A DNA stretch of 6,629 nt from Bacillota bacterium. Its GTDB lineage: Bacteria; Bacillota; Clostridia; Christensenellales; CAG-138. How positions within the stretch are numbered: position 1 is the first letter of the stretch; each line of letters begins with the position of its first letter. Below are positions 1 through 6,532 of the stretch, one piece after another. The stretch lies in assembly GCA_023393045.1 (NCBI GenBank), contig JAEWMV010000037.1:1-6629 (forward strand). The letters run 5' to 3'. The position numbers and the translations under genes were made by a program. Under the pieces are notes generated by a model. That model was given only the letters and a program-made list of their open reading frames with translations. It had not been told where the DNA came from and did not search any database.

Positions 1-229
1 CCCTTATACGCAGCGGCTCATCGCGTGCTTTCCGGACATACGGGGGCAAAAGTGCGTGCCGGACGGGATAGAGGGCTTTCCGCCCAACCTCATAAACCCG
101 CCGCGCGGCTGCCGCTTCCACCCGCGCTGCCTCGATGCGACGGAGCTTTGCCGCGAGGTTGAGCCGGAAAAGCGGCATCTTTCCCCCACGCACAGCGTTT
201 CCTGCCACAGGGCGGAGGTGAAAGTATGA
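1..229 (+). CDS. dppD: Peptide ABC transporter ATP-binding protein, DppD/OppD type (3' end only)
   Basis: The last 75 codons of an ATPase subunit of a dipeptide/oligopeptide importer; reading begins at base 2 and stops at TGA 227-229. The ATPase core lies outside the window. What remains is the typical C-terminal oligopeptide-transporter extension: it opens with PYTQRL (the family's HPYT motif), then GFPPNLINPPRGC, then a cysteine cluster GCRFHPRC, an ELC and a final SCH, spaced C-X5-C-X6-C-Xn-C. In a DppD whose structure is known this cluster holds an iron-sulfur centre; that it does so here is inference. The stop overlaps the next gene's start (ATGA, 226-229), so the two are translationally coupled and probably form a DppD-DppF pair. 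Dipeptide versus longer-peptide specificity cannot be told from this fragment. Confidence 0.9.
   Translation, partial: PYTQRLIACFPDIRGQKCVPDGIEGFPPNLINPPRGCRFHPRCLDATELCREVEPEKRHLSPTHSVSCHRAEVKV
214..220 (+). promoter_or_regulatory. Strong ribosome binding site for the DppF-type gene
   Basis: GGAGGTG lies inside the end of the upstream ATPase gene, five bases before ATG 226. It matches the 16S anti-Shine-Dalgarno sequence almost fully. It fixes ATG 226 as the start despite the 4-base overlap. Confidence 0.85.
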
Positions 230-1203
230 GCGCGCCTCTCGTTTGCGTCCGCGACCTCAAGGTCTATTTTGAAGTAAGGGGCACTCTCTTTTCGCCCGGC
301 AAAACCGTGCGCGCGGTGGACGGTGTATCCTTCGGCATCGGGCGGGGGGAAATTCTCTCGCTCGTGGGGGAGTCCGGCTCGGGCAAGACCACCACGGGCA
401 AGGCCATATTGCGTCTTGTGGAGCAGACCGCGGGCGAGGTGCGCTTCATGGGGGAAGCCCTGAGCGCCAAAAACAGCGAGCTGCACGAATTCAGAAAACA
501 GGCGCAGATGATCTACCAGGACCCGTACCAAAGCCTGAACCCGCGCGCGTATATCATAGACATCGTGGGCGAGCCGCTGGAGGTCAACGGCCTCGTGCAT
601 ACCGCATCCGAGCGCGAGGCGCGCGTGAAAACCGCTCTCGAGCGCGCGGGACTGCTGCCGCCGGAGGATTTTTACTACCGCTATCCCTACGAGCTTTCGG
701 GCGGGCAGAGGCAGAGAGTGGCGCTCGCAAGCTCGCTGATACTCGACCCTTTGTTCGTGGTGGCGGACGAACCGGTTTCCATGCTGGACGCGTCCATAAG
801 AACGGGCATCGTCAAGCTCATGCTCGAGCAGAGGGACGAGCGCGGCATCGCCTATCTTTTCATCACGCACGACCTTTCGCTCGCGTGGCTGGTGTCCGAC
901 AAGATCGCCATCATGTATCTGGGAAAGATCATGGAAACGGGCAGCGCAAACGACATCATCTGCCACGGTCTGCATCCCTACACAAAGGCGCTCGTGGGCA
1001 TCATGCCCGTGCCGGGCGCGGAGCGCGTCGGCCGGCGCGAACTGCTCCACGGGGACATCCCCTCGGCCGCATCCTTCATGCCGGGCTGCAAGTTCCATAC
1101 CCGCTGCCCCGTGGCCAAGGAAATATGCAAAGTGGAATGCCCTGCGCTCGTTGAAGTTGAACCCGGCCACAGCGTGGCCTGCCATTTTATAGAAGGAGCG
1201 TGA
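226..1203 (+). CDS. dppF: Peptide ABC transporter ATP-binding protein, DppF/OppF type
   Basis: Complete 325-residue cytoplasmic ATPase that pairs with the upstream DppD-type subunit to drive import of di- or oligopeptides through a membrane permease pair (not in the window). All ABC motifs are intact: Walker A GESGSGKTT (48-56), Q-loop IYQDP with Q98, signature LSGGQRQR (157-164), Walker B VVADEP with catalytic E182, D-loop SMLDAS (185-190) and switch H215 in ITHD. The family extension follows, with HPYTKAL and a cysteine-rich end: C288, C294, C301, C305 and C319-H320. This spacing resembles the iron-sulfur site described in a DppD homologue, with one extra Cys; metal binding is inferred. Length is normal for the family. 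The start is supported by GGAGGTG at 5 bases. Opp and Dpp cannot be separated by sequence alone, so the symbol is a family label. Confidence 0.95.
   Translation: MSAPLVCVRDLKVYFEVRGTLFSPGKTVRAVDGVSFGIGRGEILSLVGESGSGKTTTGKAILRLVEQTAGEVRFMGEALSAKNSELHEFRKQAQMIYQDPYQSLNPRAYIIDIVGEPLEVNGLVHTASEREARVKTALERAGLLPPEDFYYRYPYELSGGQRQRVALASSLILDPLFVVADEPVSMLDASIRTGIVKLMLEQRDERGIAYLFITHDLSLAWLVSDKIAIMYLGKIMETGSANDIICHGLHPYTKALVGIMPVPGAERVGRRELLHGDIPSAASFMPGCKFHTRCPVAKEICKVECPALVEVEPGHSVACHFIEGA
1191..1198 (+). promoter_or_regulatory. Ribosome binding site pointing to the dipeptidase start
   Basis: AGAAGGAG sits at the very end of the ATPase gene. It is 11 bases before ATC 1210 but only 1 base before GTG 1200, and about 170 bases before the first in-frame ATG (1369). 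It therefore supports initiation close to 1210 rather than at 1369. Confidence 0.6.
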
Positions 1204-1209
1204 AGCGCA

Positions 1210-2508
1210 ATCAAGAGCATAACAAGGGAAGAGCTGCAAAAGGCCATCAAGGCGCACCGCGCGGAGATACTCAGCGACTTAAAAACGCTCGTCGCTATCA
1301 AGAGCCGCACGGACGACCGCCAAAAAACCGAGGAAGCGCTGCGCTTTGTAATAGAAAAAGCAAAGGCCATGGGCATGCGCATGGGCTACACTGCGGACAT
1401 GGACGCAGGCTACGCCGAGATCGGCGAAGGACACGAGACCGTGGGCATACTCGCGCATGTGGACGTGGTGGACATCGGCGACCCATCGGGCTGGCCGTTT
1501 GACCCGTTCACTCTGACGCAAACGCCGGACGGCTTTCTCCACGGGCGCGGCGTCGTGGACGACAAAGGCCCCGTCGTCATGTGCCTGTACGCGCTCAAAG
1601 TCCTCATGGAACTGGGCGTGCCCCTCAGGCGCAGGCTGCGGCTCATCGTCGGTACCCGCGAGGAGGACGTGTGGACGGACATGGCCCATTATACCGCGCA
1701 ATACAGTATGCCGGATTTCGGTTTTTCCCCGGATGGGGATTTCCCCATTTTTAACATAGAAAAGGGCTATTGCGACATGCATCTCGTATTCCGTGAGGCA
1801 GGCCGCCTTATGGAAATCGAGCAGGCGCGCGCGGGAGAAAGCCCCAACAGCGTACCGAGCAAGGCATGCCTGAAGCTTAGAGGTCGCGAGGAACAGGCGT
1901 TTTCCGGCGTGGCCGTTCATTCCAGCGTGCCGCAGGAGGGCGACAACGCGCTATTGAAGCTCGCCCGCGCCGCTGCGGACGAGGGCTTCCTCTTCGGGAA
2001 GTTCCTTATCGACATGTTCCCGGACGAGTTCGCCTCCCCGCTCGCGCTCGACGACGGAAGCGACACGTATGAGGGCGTCTACGTCGCGCGCACGGTCGCC
2101 TGCCCCACGGTGATGCGCCGCAGGGAGGAGGGCATCTTCGTCAACATCAATATCCGCTCCCGCTTGGGCGTCACGAAGGAGCAGCTTCTGGAGGCGTTCG
2201 CCCGCCGCACGGAGGAATACGGCTATGCTTTCTCCCTCAATGAGTTCAGCGCGCCAATGATGGTGGATTCGCGCCTGCCCTTCCTACAAAAGATGATGGA
2301 GGTCTATCGCTCCTACGGCTATCCCGGCGAATTCCTCGTCGCCTCCGGCGCAAGCTATGCGGCTTCGATGAAAAACTGCGTGTGCTTCGGCCCGATCTTC
2401 CCCGGAGAGTTGTCGAGCGCGCACATGGAGGACGAAAGAATTAATGTTGAAAGCATGATGCGAGCAACATGCATCTACGCGGAGTATCTGGCGGAAATCG
2501 GCGAGTAA
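1210..2508 (+). CDS. M20-family metallo-dipeptidase (PepV/Sapep-like), atypical start codon
   Basis: A cytoplasmic two-metal dipeptidase, probably cutting dipeptides delivered by the adjacent ABC importer. Numbered from ATC 1210 (432 residues), the family residues are: metal and catalytic pair H83/D85 in AHVDVV, bridging D117 in GRGVVDDKGP, base E151 and metal E152 in GTREED, D175 in SPDGDFP, lid-domain H237 in AVHSSVP, and C-terminal metal H405 in SSAHMED. FGPIFPGE (before H405) also matches PepV. No ATG, GTG or TTG lies in frame between the preceding TGA (1201) and ATG 1369. Yet the residues from 1219 on (ITREELQKAI, then ILSDLKTL) look like the normal PepV N-terminus. ATC 1210 follows AGAAGGAG by 11 bases; it is either a rare start or an ATG changed by one base. 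A canonical-start call would be 1369-2508 (379 residues), lacking 53 N-terminal residues. Two oddities: the protein is shorter than classic ~470-residue PepV, and the GGxYAR substrate motif reads GASYAAS, lacking Arg. The family is certain; the exact substrate is not. Confidence 0.85.
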   Translation: MKSITREELQKAIKAHRAEILSDLKTLVAIKSRTDDRQKTEEALRFVIEKAKAMGMRMGYTADMDAGYAEIGEGHETVGILAHVDVVDIGDPSGWPFDPFTLTQTPDGFLHGRGVVDDKGPVVMCLYALKVLMELGVPLRRRLRLIVGTREEDVWTDMAHYTAQYSMPDFGFSPDGDFPIFNIEKGYCDMHLVFREAGRLMEIEQARAGESPNSVPSKACLKLRGREEQAFSGVAVHSSVPQEGDNALLKLARAAADEGFLFGKFLIDMFPDEFASPLALDDGSDTYEGVYVARTVACPTVMRRREEGIFVNINIRSRLGVTKEQLLEAFARRTEEYGYAFSLNEFSAPMMVDSRLPFLQKMMEVYRSYGYPGEFLVASGASYAASMKNCVCFGPIFPGELSSAHMEDERINVESMMRATCIYAEYLAEIGE

Positions 2509-2524
2509 ACTCGCCGATTTCCGC
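2491..2524 (+). repeat. Perfect 15-bp inverted repeat mirroring the dipeptidase 3' end
   Basis: GCGGAAATCGGCGAG (2491-2505) is followed by a four-base loop TAAA holding the stop codon, then the exact reverse complement (2510-2524). The left arm is the last five codons of the gene. There is no T-run after the right arm, so it is not a standard intrinsic terminator. It may stabilise the mRNA 3' end, or be part of the larger intergenic element that begins at the next base. Confidence 0.85.
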
Positions 2525-2635
2525 AGCTAACAGCTAATAAATAATAGTGAACAACTACAAAGTAAGAGGGGATTCCGCGTTGCGGAATCCCCTCTTTTTA
2601 GTACCTATTCACTATTCACTGTTCGTTATTCGTTA
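2525..2635. repeat. Imperfect palindromic element: inverted 7-base repeat runs around a hairpin
   Basis: Left run on the plus strand: AGCTAAC, AGCTAAT, AAATAAT, AGTGAAC (2525-2552). Right run, read on the minus strand from 2634 to 2607: AACGAAT, AACGAAC, AGTGAAT, AGTGAAT. All eight units fit ARHKAAY (R=A/G, H=A/C/T, K=G/T, Y=C/T). Gaps of 11 and 10 bases separate the runs from a central 15-bp hairpin (2564-2596), so the whole element is symmetric about base 2580. It fills the space between two converging genes and codes for nothing visible. It resembles small dispersed palindromic elements of the REP or MITE type; that identity is inference and copy number cannot be seen here. Confidence 0.7.
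2564..2599 (+). terminator. Intrinsic terminator of the peptide-transport/dipeptidase operon
   Basis: A 15-bp perfect stem, AAGAGGGGATTCCGC (2564-2578) with its complement (2582-2596), a GTT loop and a run of five T (2595-2599). It lies 56 bases past the dipeptidase stop. In the opposite direction the stem is followed by a much weaker T tract (ACTTTG), so it may only partly stop the converging symporter transcript. Confidence 0.85.
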
Positions 2636-2651
2636 GGCAATGTCAATTGCC
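2636..2651 (-). repeat. Small inverted repeat mirroring the symporter 3' end
   Basis: Read on the minus strand, GGCAAT (the last two codons) is followed by TGAC (stop codon plus one base) and then ATTGCC, its exact complement. The layout is the same as at the dipeptidase end: coding arm, four-base loop holding the stop, mirror arm, then a single base and the 7-base repeat run. At 6 bp it could be chance taken alone. Confidence 0.45.
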
Positions 2652-4451
2652 CTCCCGCTCCTTGATCGTTTTCACCATCATATCGTAATAGTCCTCGTCG
2701 ATGATGAACTTGCGCTTTTGCACATCGAGGGAGAATATGAGCAGCAGTATGGGCACCACGCTCACCGCCACGCGCAGCCATATGCGCATTGAAAGCGTGC
2801 CCCTGTCGCGGAAGTTGAGGTTGGCGGCGCTCTCCTGCCCGCTCTTGAGGTCGCCCACCTCGAGGGTGTAAGTATACTCGCCGGTTATAGCGGAAGCGTC
2901 GATTTCGCCGAGACGGCCTAATTCCTCGGCCCCGTTCGCGGCGCCCTTTGGCGCGCGCAGTATCATGGCCTCGGCAAGCGAGGGAACGTATTGCGGGTCG
3001 AGCTGGTATTTGCTCATGCTCGCGTCCGCCTCGATCTTTGCGCCCACCTCGGCGGCGACGGCGTCATATTCCTCCGTGCCGATACTCAGCCCTTCGAACT
3101 CTACGATATACTCCTGCACGGCGGAGACGTAACGCGATTGTTGCTGCGCATCCATTTTAGCGAAAAAGTCGCGCTGGGTCTCAAGCGTGCTGATGCTCTG
3201 GCTCAGAAGGAACGCGCCGGAAATGGCGAGCACCACAGTGACGAGCAGCGTATGCATGGCGGAGGAGAACTTGGCCATGAAGGGACGCAGCGTGGAAACG
3301 ACCGCCTCGTTGCGCTCCCCGAACTTATAGTCGTTATACTCGACGCAATTGGTCATGTTGACGATGGAAGCCATATAAAAGAGCGACTGGCCCGCCGAAA
3401 TGAGCACGCAGAAGGCGCACAGCAGCGCGATGCTGAAGGGGAGCGCGCTCGTCCAGCCCATGAGGCCGATAAGCACATAGCCAACGATGGCCGCAGCGAT
3501 GCTCCAGTCCTGCAGCTTGCGCCTTCCCATCTTGCCCGCGAGCCATGGATAGAGTATGTTGACCGCCACGGTGGTTACGCCGTAGGCCACGACCACGTAG
3601 AAATACAGCGTGCCGTTATAGCCGATTTCAAGATACACGAGGTTGGCCGAGAGAGCGATGAGCATGTTGCTTGCGACGTTGTAAAAGAGCTGCGAGAGCG
3701 TCATCCAAAGTATCTGGTCGTTTCGCGCGATGGTCTTCCACATCTTTTTGAGCGAGATGTTCTCCTGCTTTTCGCGCGCGCGGCGGGGCGGTTCCTTCAC
3801 GCCCAGGAAGGTCATAAGCTGGCTGCCGATGAAGATGACGGCGGTGACGATGGCGACCATGCGATAGCCCGCGCGCGCGTCGCCCACGGTGACCATGGGG
3901 GTGACGCCCTGCGAGATGATGGCGCCGATGCCCGCGAAGAGCACCGTAAGCGCGGTTGCGGAGTTGCGCTCCTCCTTGACGGAGGAAAGGCTGGGAAGCA
4001 TCGCCCAATAGCTGATGTCGTTGACGGTGAAGGTGGACTCCCACAAAAGGTACATCACGCACATGAACACCACGAACTTCCAGCCCGCAAGGCTCTGTAC
4101 GCCGAACATCAGCATCACGACGATGCCGCAGGAGATCGCCCCCATGAGTATCCACGGGCGGAACTTGCCGCCCTTGAGGTGCGAGCCCTCTATGATGGCG
4201 CCCATGAGCGGATCGTTGAGCGCGTCCCATATCCTGCCGCCCACGCCGATGACGAAGCTCAGCGTCGTGAACTGCATGAGCGTGAGCGACACGCCGAACT
4301 GGATATAGATGAGCAGGAACACGGAAATCAGGTTGTAGCACATGTCGCGGCCGACGCCGCTGGTGGTGAAGAACCACATGTTTTTCTCGAACTGCTTCTT
4401 TCTCAGGCGCTCCGCCTCCTCGACGGAGAGCGCGGCCGTATTCTGTTCCAT
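2643..4451 (-). CDS. GPH-family (MelB-like) cation:sugar symporter with a large extracytoplasmic insertion
   Basis: A 602-residue membrane transporter of the glycoside-pentoside-hexuronide:cation group within the major facilitator superfamily, expected to bring in a glycoside with Na+ or H+. N-terminal family landmarks are present: GVGRDMCYN with D36 (MelB D19 position), RIWDALNDP with D76, N79 and D80 (MelB D55/N58/D59 cation site), KFRPW (96-100) after helix 2, and NDISYW with D145 (MelB D124 position). Twelve hydrophobic segments are expected. Family members are usually ~450-500 residues; the excess is one block, about residues 417-553, between helix 11 (399-416) and helix 12 (557-575), which should lie outside the membrane. 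The start ATG follows GAAGGGA (4462-4468) by 10 bases. The substrate cannot be read from the sequence, and no glycosidase gene lies nearby. It may be co-transcribed with the phosphate transporter gene upstream. Confidence 0.9.
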   Translation of the reverse strand: MEQNTAALSVEEAERLRKKQFEKNMWFFTTSGVGRDMCYNLISVFLLIYIQFGVSLTLMQFTTLSFVIGVGGRIWDALNDPLMGAIIEGSHLKGGKFRPWILMGAISCGIVVMLMFGVQSLAGWKFVVFMCVMYLLWESTFTVNDISYWAMLPSLSSVKEERNSATALTVLFAGIGAIISQGVTPMVTVGDARAGYRMVAIVTAVIFIGSQLMTFLGVKEPPRRAREKQENISLKKMWKTIARNDQILWMTLSQLFYNVASNMLIALSANLVYLEIGYNGTLYFYVVVAYGVTTVAVNILYPWLAGKMGRRKLQDWSIAAAIVGYVLIGLMGWTSALPFSIALLCAFCVLISAGQSLFYMASIVNMTNCVEYNDYKFGERNEAVVSTLRPFMAKFSSAMHTLLVTVVLAISGAFLLSQSISTLETQRDFFAKMDAQQQSRYVSAVQEYIVEFEGLSIGTEEYDAVAAEVGAKIEADASMSKYQLDPQYVPSLAEAMILRAPKGAANGAEELGRLGEIDASAITGEYTYTLEVGDLKSGQESAANLNFRDRGTLSMRIWLRVAVSVVPILLLIFSLDVQKRKFIIDEDYYDMMVKTIKEREGN

Positions 4452-4577
4452 AGGAGACCCATCCCTTCAGTTTAAAATAGCGGCAATAAAAAAGTATCCT
4501 GCGATATGTGCGGGAGAAGCCCGCTCATTCGAAGAATACCATACTTGCGGCGATGAAACAATATCGCGCCGGGCGAA
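4452..4577 (-). other. Intergenic gap between the phosphate cotransporter and the symporter
   Basis: 126 bases. On the minus strand there is a small GCGGG/CCCGC hairpin with a 5-base loop (4511-4525) but no adjoining T-run; a T6 tract follows only about 20 bases later. A weak promoter-like pair, TTGTTT with TATTCT 17 bases on, matches consensus poorly. Neither a terminator nor a promoter is convincing, so read-through from the upstream gene remains possible. Confidence 0.4.
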
Positions 4578-6341
4578 TCAGGCCTTAAGCTCGTATTTCT
4601 TTGCGAATTTCTCGTAGTTGAGCTTGAAGGCGGCGTCGTCGCCGGTTTTGATGGCGTTGAGGAACTCATGCGTTGCGAAACTGCCGCGGTCCGTCTCCTC
4701 CACGCAAACGGCGATGTTCGAGCAATGGTCGGAAATGCGCTCGCAGTTGTTCAATATGTCGTTGAGCACGAAGCCGAGCTCAATGGTGCATTTGCCGCAC
4801 TGCAGCCGCTCCACATGGCGGCGCTTGATCTGGGCAATCAGGATGTCGATCACCTGCTCAAGCGGCTCCACGAGCGCAGCCTTCTCCACGTCATCCTGCT
4901 CGTAGGACTCGTGCGCGAGGGAGAGGATCTCCGCGAGCGCGGCCATCAGGACGGACAGCTCCTCCTGCGCTTCCCGGGAGAACTCAAGGCCTTTGTTGCG
5001 CACTTCCTGGGCGGACTCGCTGATGTTGAGCGCATGGTCGCCGATGCGCTCGAGGTCGCCGATATTCTGGAGCATTTTGGAGACCTCGCGGCTGTCCTTC
5101 AGGGAAAGGTCAAAGCTCGCTATTTTAACGAGGAAGCTGCCGAGCCTATCCTCAAACTGGTCGAGCGCCTTTTCGCCTTCCGCAATGCTTTTGACGAGCG
5201 CGGGATCGAAATTCAAAATCAGGCTAATGGCGTCCAACACGGTTTTGTGCGCAAGCTCGGACATCCTGCGGGTTGCGGCGATGCACTCGGAAACGGCCAT
5301 GCCCGGGGAGAGCAGGAGCCGGTCGTCGAGCATCACAACGGGCTTGTCCAGCGCTTTTTCATCCGGCTTAACGGGAAGGATCACGCGGGACAGGCTCTCA
5401 AGCTGCCTCTGGAAGGGCAGCAGCAGCACGGTGGTGGCCAGGTTGAACACGCTGTGGCACAGCGCGATATCCACCGCGCCGATGGTTCTGTCCTTGATGG
5501 CAAAATCGAATATTGCGTCGAGCGCCAGCAGTACGATGAGAAACACTCCGGTTCCTATCGCGTTGAACAGGATATGGATGGCAGCCACGCGCTTTGCATT
5601 GCGGCTCGTGCCCATGCTCGAGAGCAGCGCGGTCACGCAGGTGCCGATATTCTGCCCCATGATGATAGGCACCGCCATGCCGAACGTCACGCTGCCCGTG
5701 AGGGAGAGCGCCTGCAAGATGCCCACGGAGGCCGCCGAGCTTTGGATGATGCCGGTAAAAACCGCGCCCGTGAGCACGCCCAGGAGCGGATTGCGAAACG
5801 CCGTGAGCATGCTCGCAAACTCCGGCACGTCCGCGAGGGGAGCCACGGCGGAGCTCATCATCTTCATGCCGTACATCAGAAGGCCGAAGCCCACGAGCAC
5901 GCCGCCGATGTCCTTGCGCTTCTTCTGCTTGCAGGCCATTATCATCACCACGCCTATGAGCGCGCTGATGGGCGCGAGGGAATCCGGTTTAAAGAGGTTT
6001 AGAAGAAAAACGTTGCTGTCGATGCCGGCGAGGGAGAGTATCCACGCGGTGAGGGTCGTGCCGATGTTGGAGCCCATGATGACGCCCACCGTCTGGTGAA
6101 GCTCCATAATGCCGGAGTTGACAAGGCCGACAAGCATCACCGTGAGCGCGGAGGAGGACTGGATGGCGACGGTGACGCCCGCGCCAAAAACGATGCTGCG
6201 AAACGGGCTTGCCGTCATCTTCTTCAAGGTGACTTGCAGCTTGCCCCCGGCGAGCTTTTCCAGGCCACCCGACATGCATTCCATGCCAAAGAGAAAGAAG
6301 GCAAGCCCGCCCAAAAGGGTGATCACCGAAAAAATGTCCAT
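4578..6341 (-). CDS. Na+/phosphate cotransporter, NptA type, with C-terminal PhoU-like domain
   Basis: A 587-residue membrane protein predicted to import inorganic phosphate with Na+ (type II, SLC34-like), or possibly export it. The membrane half carries the family's inverted duplication: repeat one has QSSSA (61-65) and GSNIGTT (90-96); repeat two has QSSAA (200-204) and GQNIGT (229-234). A linker near 320-345 leads to a cytoplasmic helical PhoU-like domain (about 350-560). That domain has the two expected metal-binding ExxxD motifs, LERIGDHALN (E431, D435) and CERISDHCSN (E534, D538). Such fusions are common in bacteria, and the PhoU half is thought to control transport. The start at 6341 has GAGGTG five bases upstream and a good promoter. 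Length and motifs are complete with no sign of damage. No pho regulator or pst genes are in view. Confidence 0.95.
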   Translation of the reverse strand: MDIFSVITLLGGLAFFLFGMECMSGGLEKLAGGKLQVTLKKMTASPFRSIVFGAGVTVAIQSSSALTVMLVGLVNSGIMELHQTVGVIMGSNIGTTLTAWILSLAGIDSNVFLLNLFKPDSLAPISALIGVVMIMACKQKKRKDIGGVLVGFGLLMYGMKMMSSAVAPLADVPEFASMLTAFRNPLLGVLTGAVFTGIIQSSAASVGILQALSLTGSVTFGMAVPIIMGQNIGTCVTALLSSMGTSRNAKRVAAIHILFNAIGTGVFLIVLLALDAIFDFAIKDRTIGAVDIALCHSVFNLATTVLLLPFQRQLESLSRVILPVKPDEKALDKPVVMLDDRLLLSPGMAVSECIAATRRMSELAHKTVLDAISLILNFDPALVKSIAEGEKALDQFEDRLGSFLVKIASFDLSLKDSREVSKMLQNIGDLERIGDHALNISESAQEVRNKGLEFSREAQEELSVLMAALAEILSLAHESYEQDDVEKAALVEPLEQVIDILIAQIKRRHVERLQCGKCTIELGFVLNDILNNCERISDHCSNIAVCVEETDRGSFATHEFLNAIKTGDDAAFKLNYEKFAKKYELKA

Positions 6342-6346
6342 TCTCC

Positions 6347-6352
6347 CACCTC
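6347..6352 (-). promoter_or_regulatory. Ribosome binding site of the phosphate cotransporter gene
   Basis: On the minus strand GAGGTG lies five bases before ATG 6341. It is a near-ideal match and spacing, and it fixes this start. Confidence 0.8.
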
Positions 6353-6370
6353 TAACATATTGCTGTAAGT

Positions 6371-6400
6371 ATTATATCAAACCGGAGGTGGACAAATCAA
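6371..6400 (-). promoter_or_regulatory. Sigma-A type promoter of the phosphate cotransporter gene
   Basis: On the minus strand the -35 is TTGATT (6400-6395; 4 of 6 consensus), the spacer is 18 bases, and the -10 is a perfect TATAAT (6376-6371) preceded by TGA, giving an extended -10. Transcription should start near 6364, leaving a leader of only about 20 bases. No clear operator or Pho-box repeat was seen. Confidence 0.75.
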
Positions 6401-6429
6401 CGAAATCCGCTTTAATCCAACAAATAAAC

Positions 6430-6451
6430 AAAAAACGCCGCGTCTGCGGCG
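6430..6451 (-). terminator. Leftward intrinsic terminator for a gene beyond the window
   Basis: On the minus strand CGCCGC, loop AGAC, GCGGCG is followed at once by six T (6435-6430). It would end a minus-strand transcript coming from the right, just before the phosphate cotransporter promoter. No gene for it remains between here and the insertion-sequence end at 6479. A minus-strand TAA at 6476-6474 could be that gene's stop, but this is not provable. Confidence 0.75.
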
Positions 6452-6509
6452 CAGTTGAATACACGAGGCGCCTTTATTGGCTCTACACTAAACATTGGGG
6501 TAAAGGGAT

Positions 6510-6532
6510 AAAAAAGAGAAGCATACCGCTTC
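6510..6532 (-). terminator. Weak leftward terminator-like hairpin inside the insertion-sequence end
   Basis: On the minus strand GAAGC, loop GGTAT, GCTTC is followed by TC and six T (6515-6510). The stem is only 5 bp, so strength is doubtful. Confidence 0.3.

Noticed and set aside
1201..1240. TGA 1201 as a selenocysteine codon joining ATPase and peptidase
   Set aside because: No convincing SECIS-type stem-loop follows the TGA, and neither family uses Sec at such a point. Plain read-through remains only a listed alternative.
4..1257. Long minus-strand open frame (417 codons) opposite the peptide-transport genes
   Set aside because: Rich in His, Arg and Ala, with no recognisable domain; it mirrors the codon bias of the DppD, DppF and peptidase genes, whose motifs are clear on the plus strand.
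1200..1502. GTG 1200 start overlapping the ATPase TGA (GTGA)
   Set aside because: It leads into a frame whose product has no peptidase motifs, and the ribosome site is only one base away. It would work only with an indel near 1209.
2991..4475. 494-codon plus-strand open frame opposite the symporter
   Set aside because: Low-complexity His/Asp/Glu/Arg-rich composition typical of antisense to a GC-rich membrane protein gene; no ribosome site or domain.
4511..4525. Hairpin in the gap between the two minus-strand transport genes as a terminator
   Set aside because: Only a 5-bp stem and no T-run directly after it; the T6 tract is about 20 bases further on.
4668..6002. 444-codon plus-strand open frame opposite the phosphate cotransporter
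   Set aside because: Same antisense signature (His, Ala, Arg, Glu rich); the minus-strand protein has intact family motifs along its whole length.
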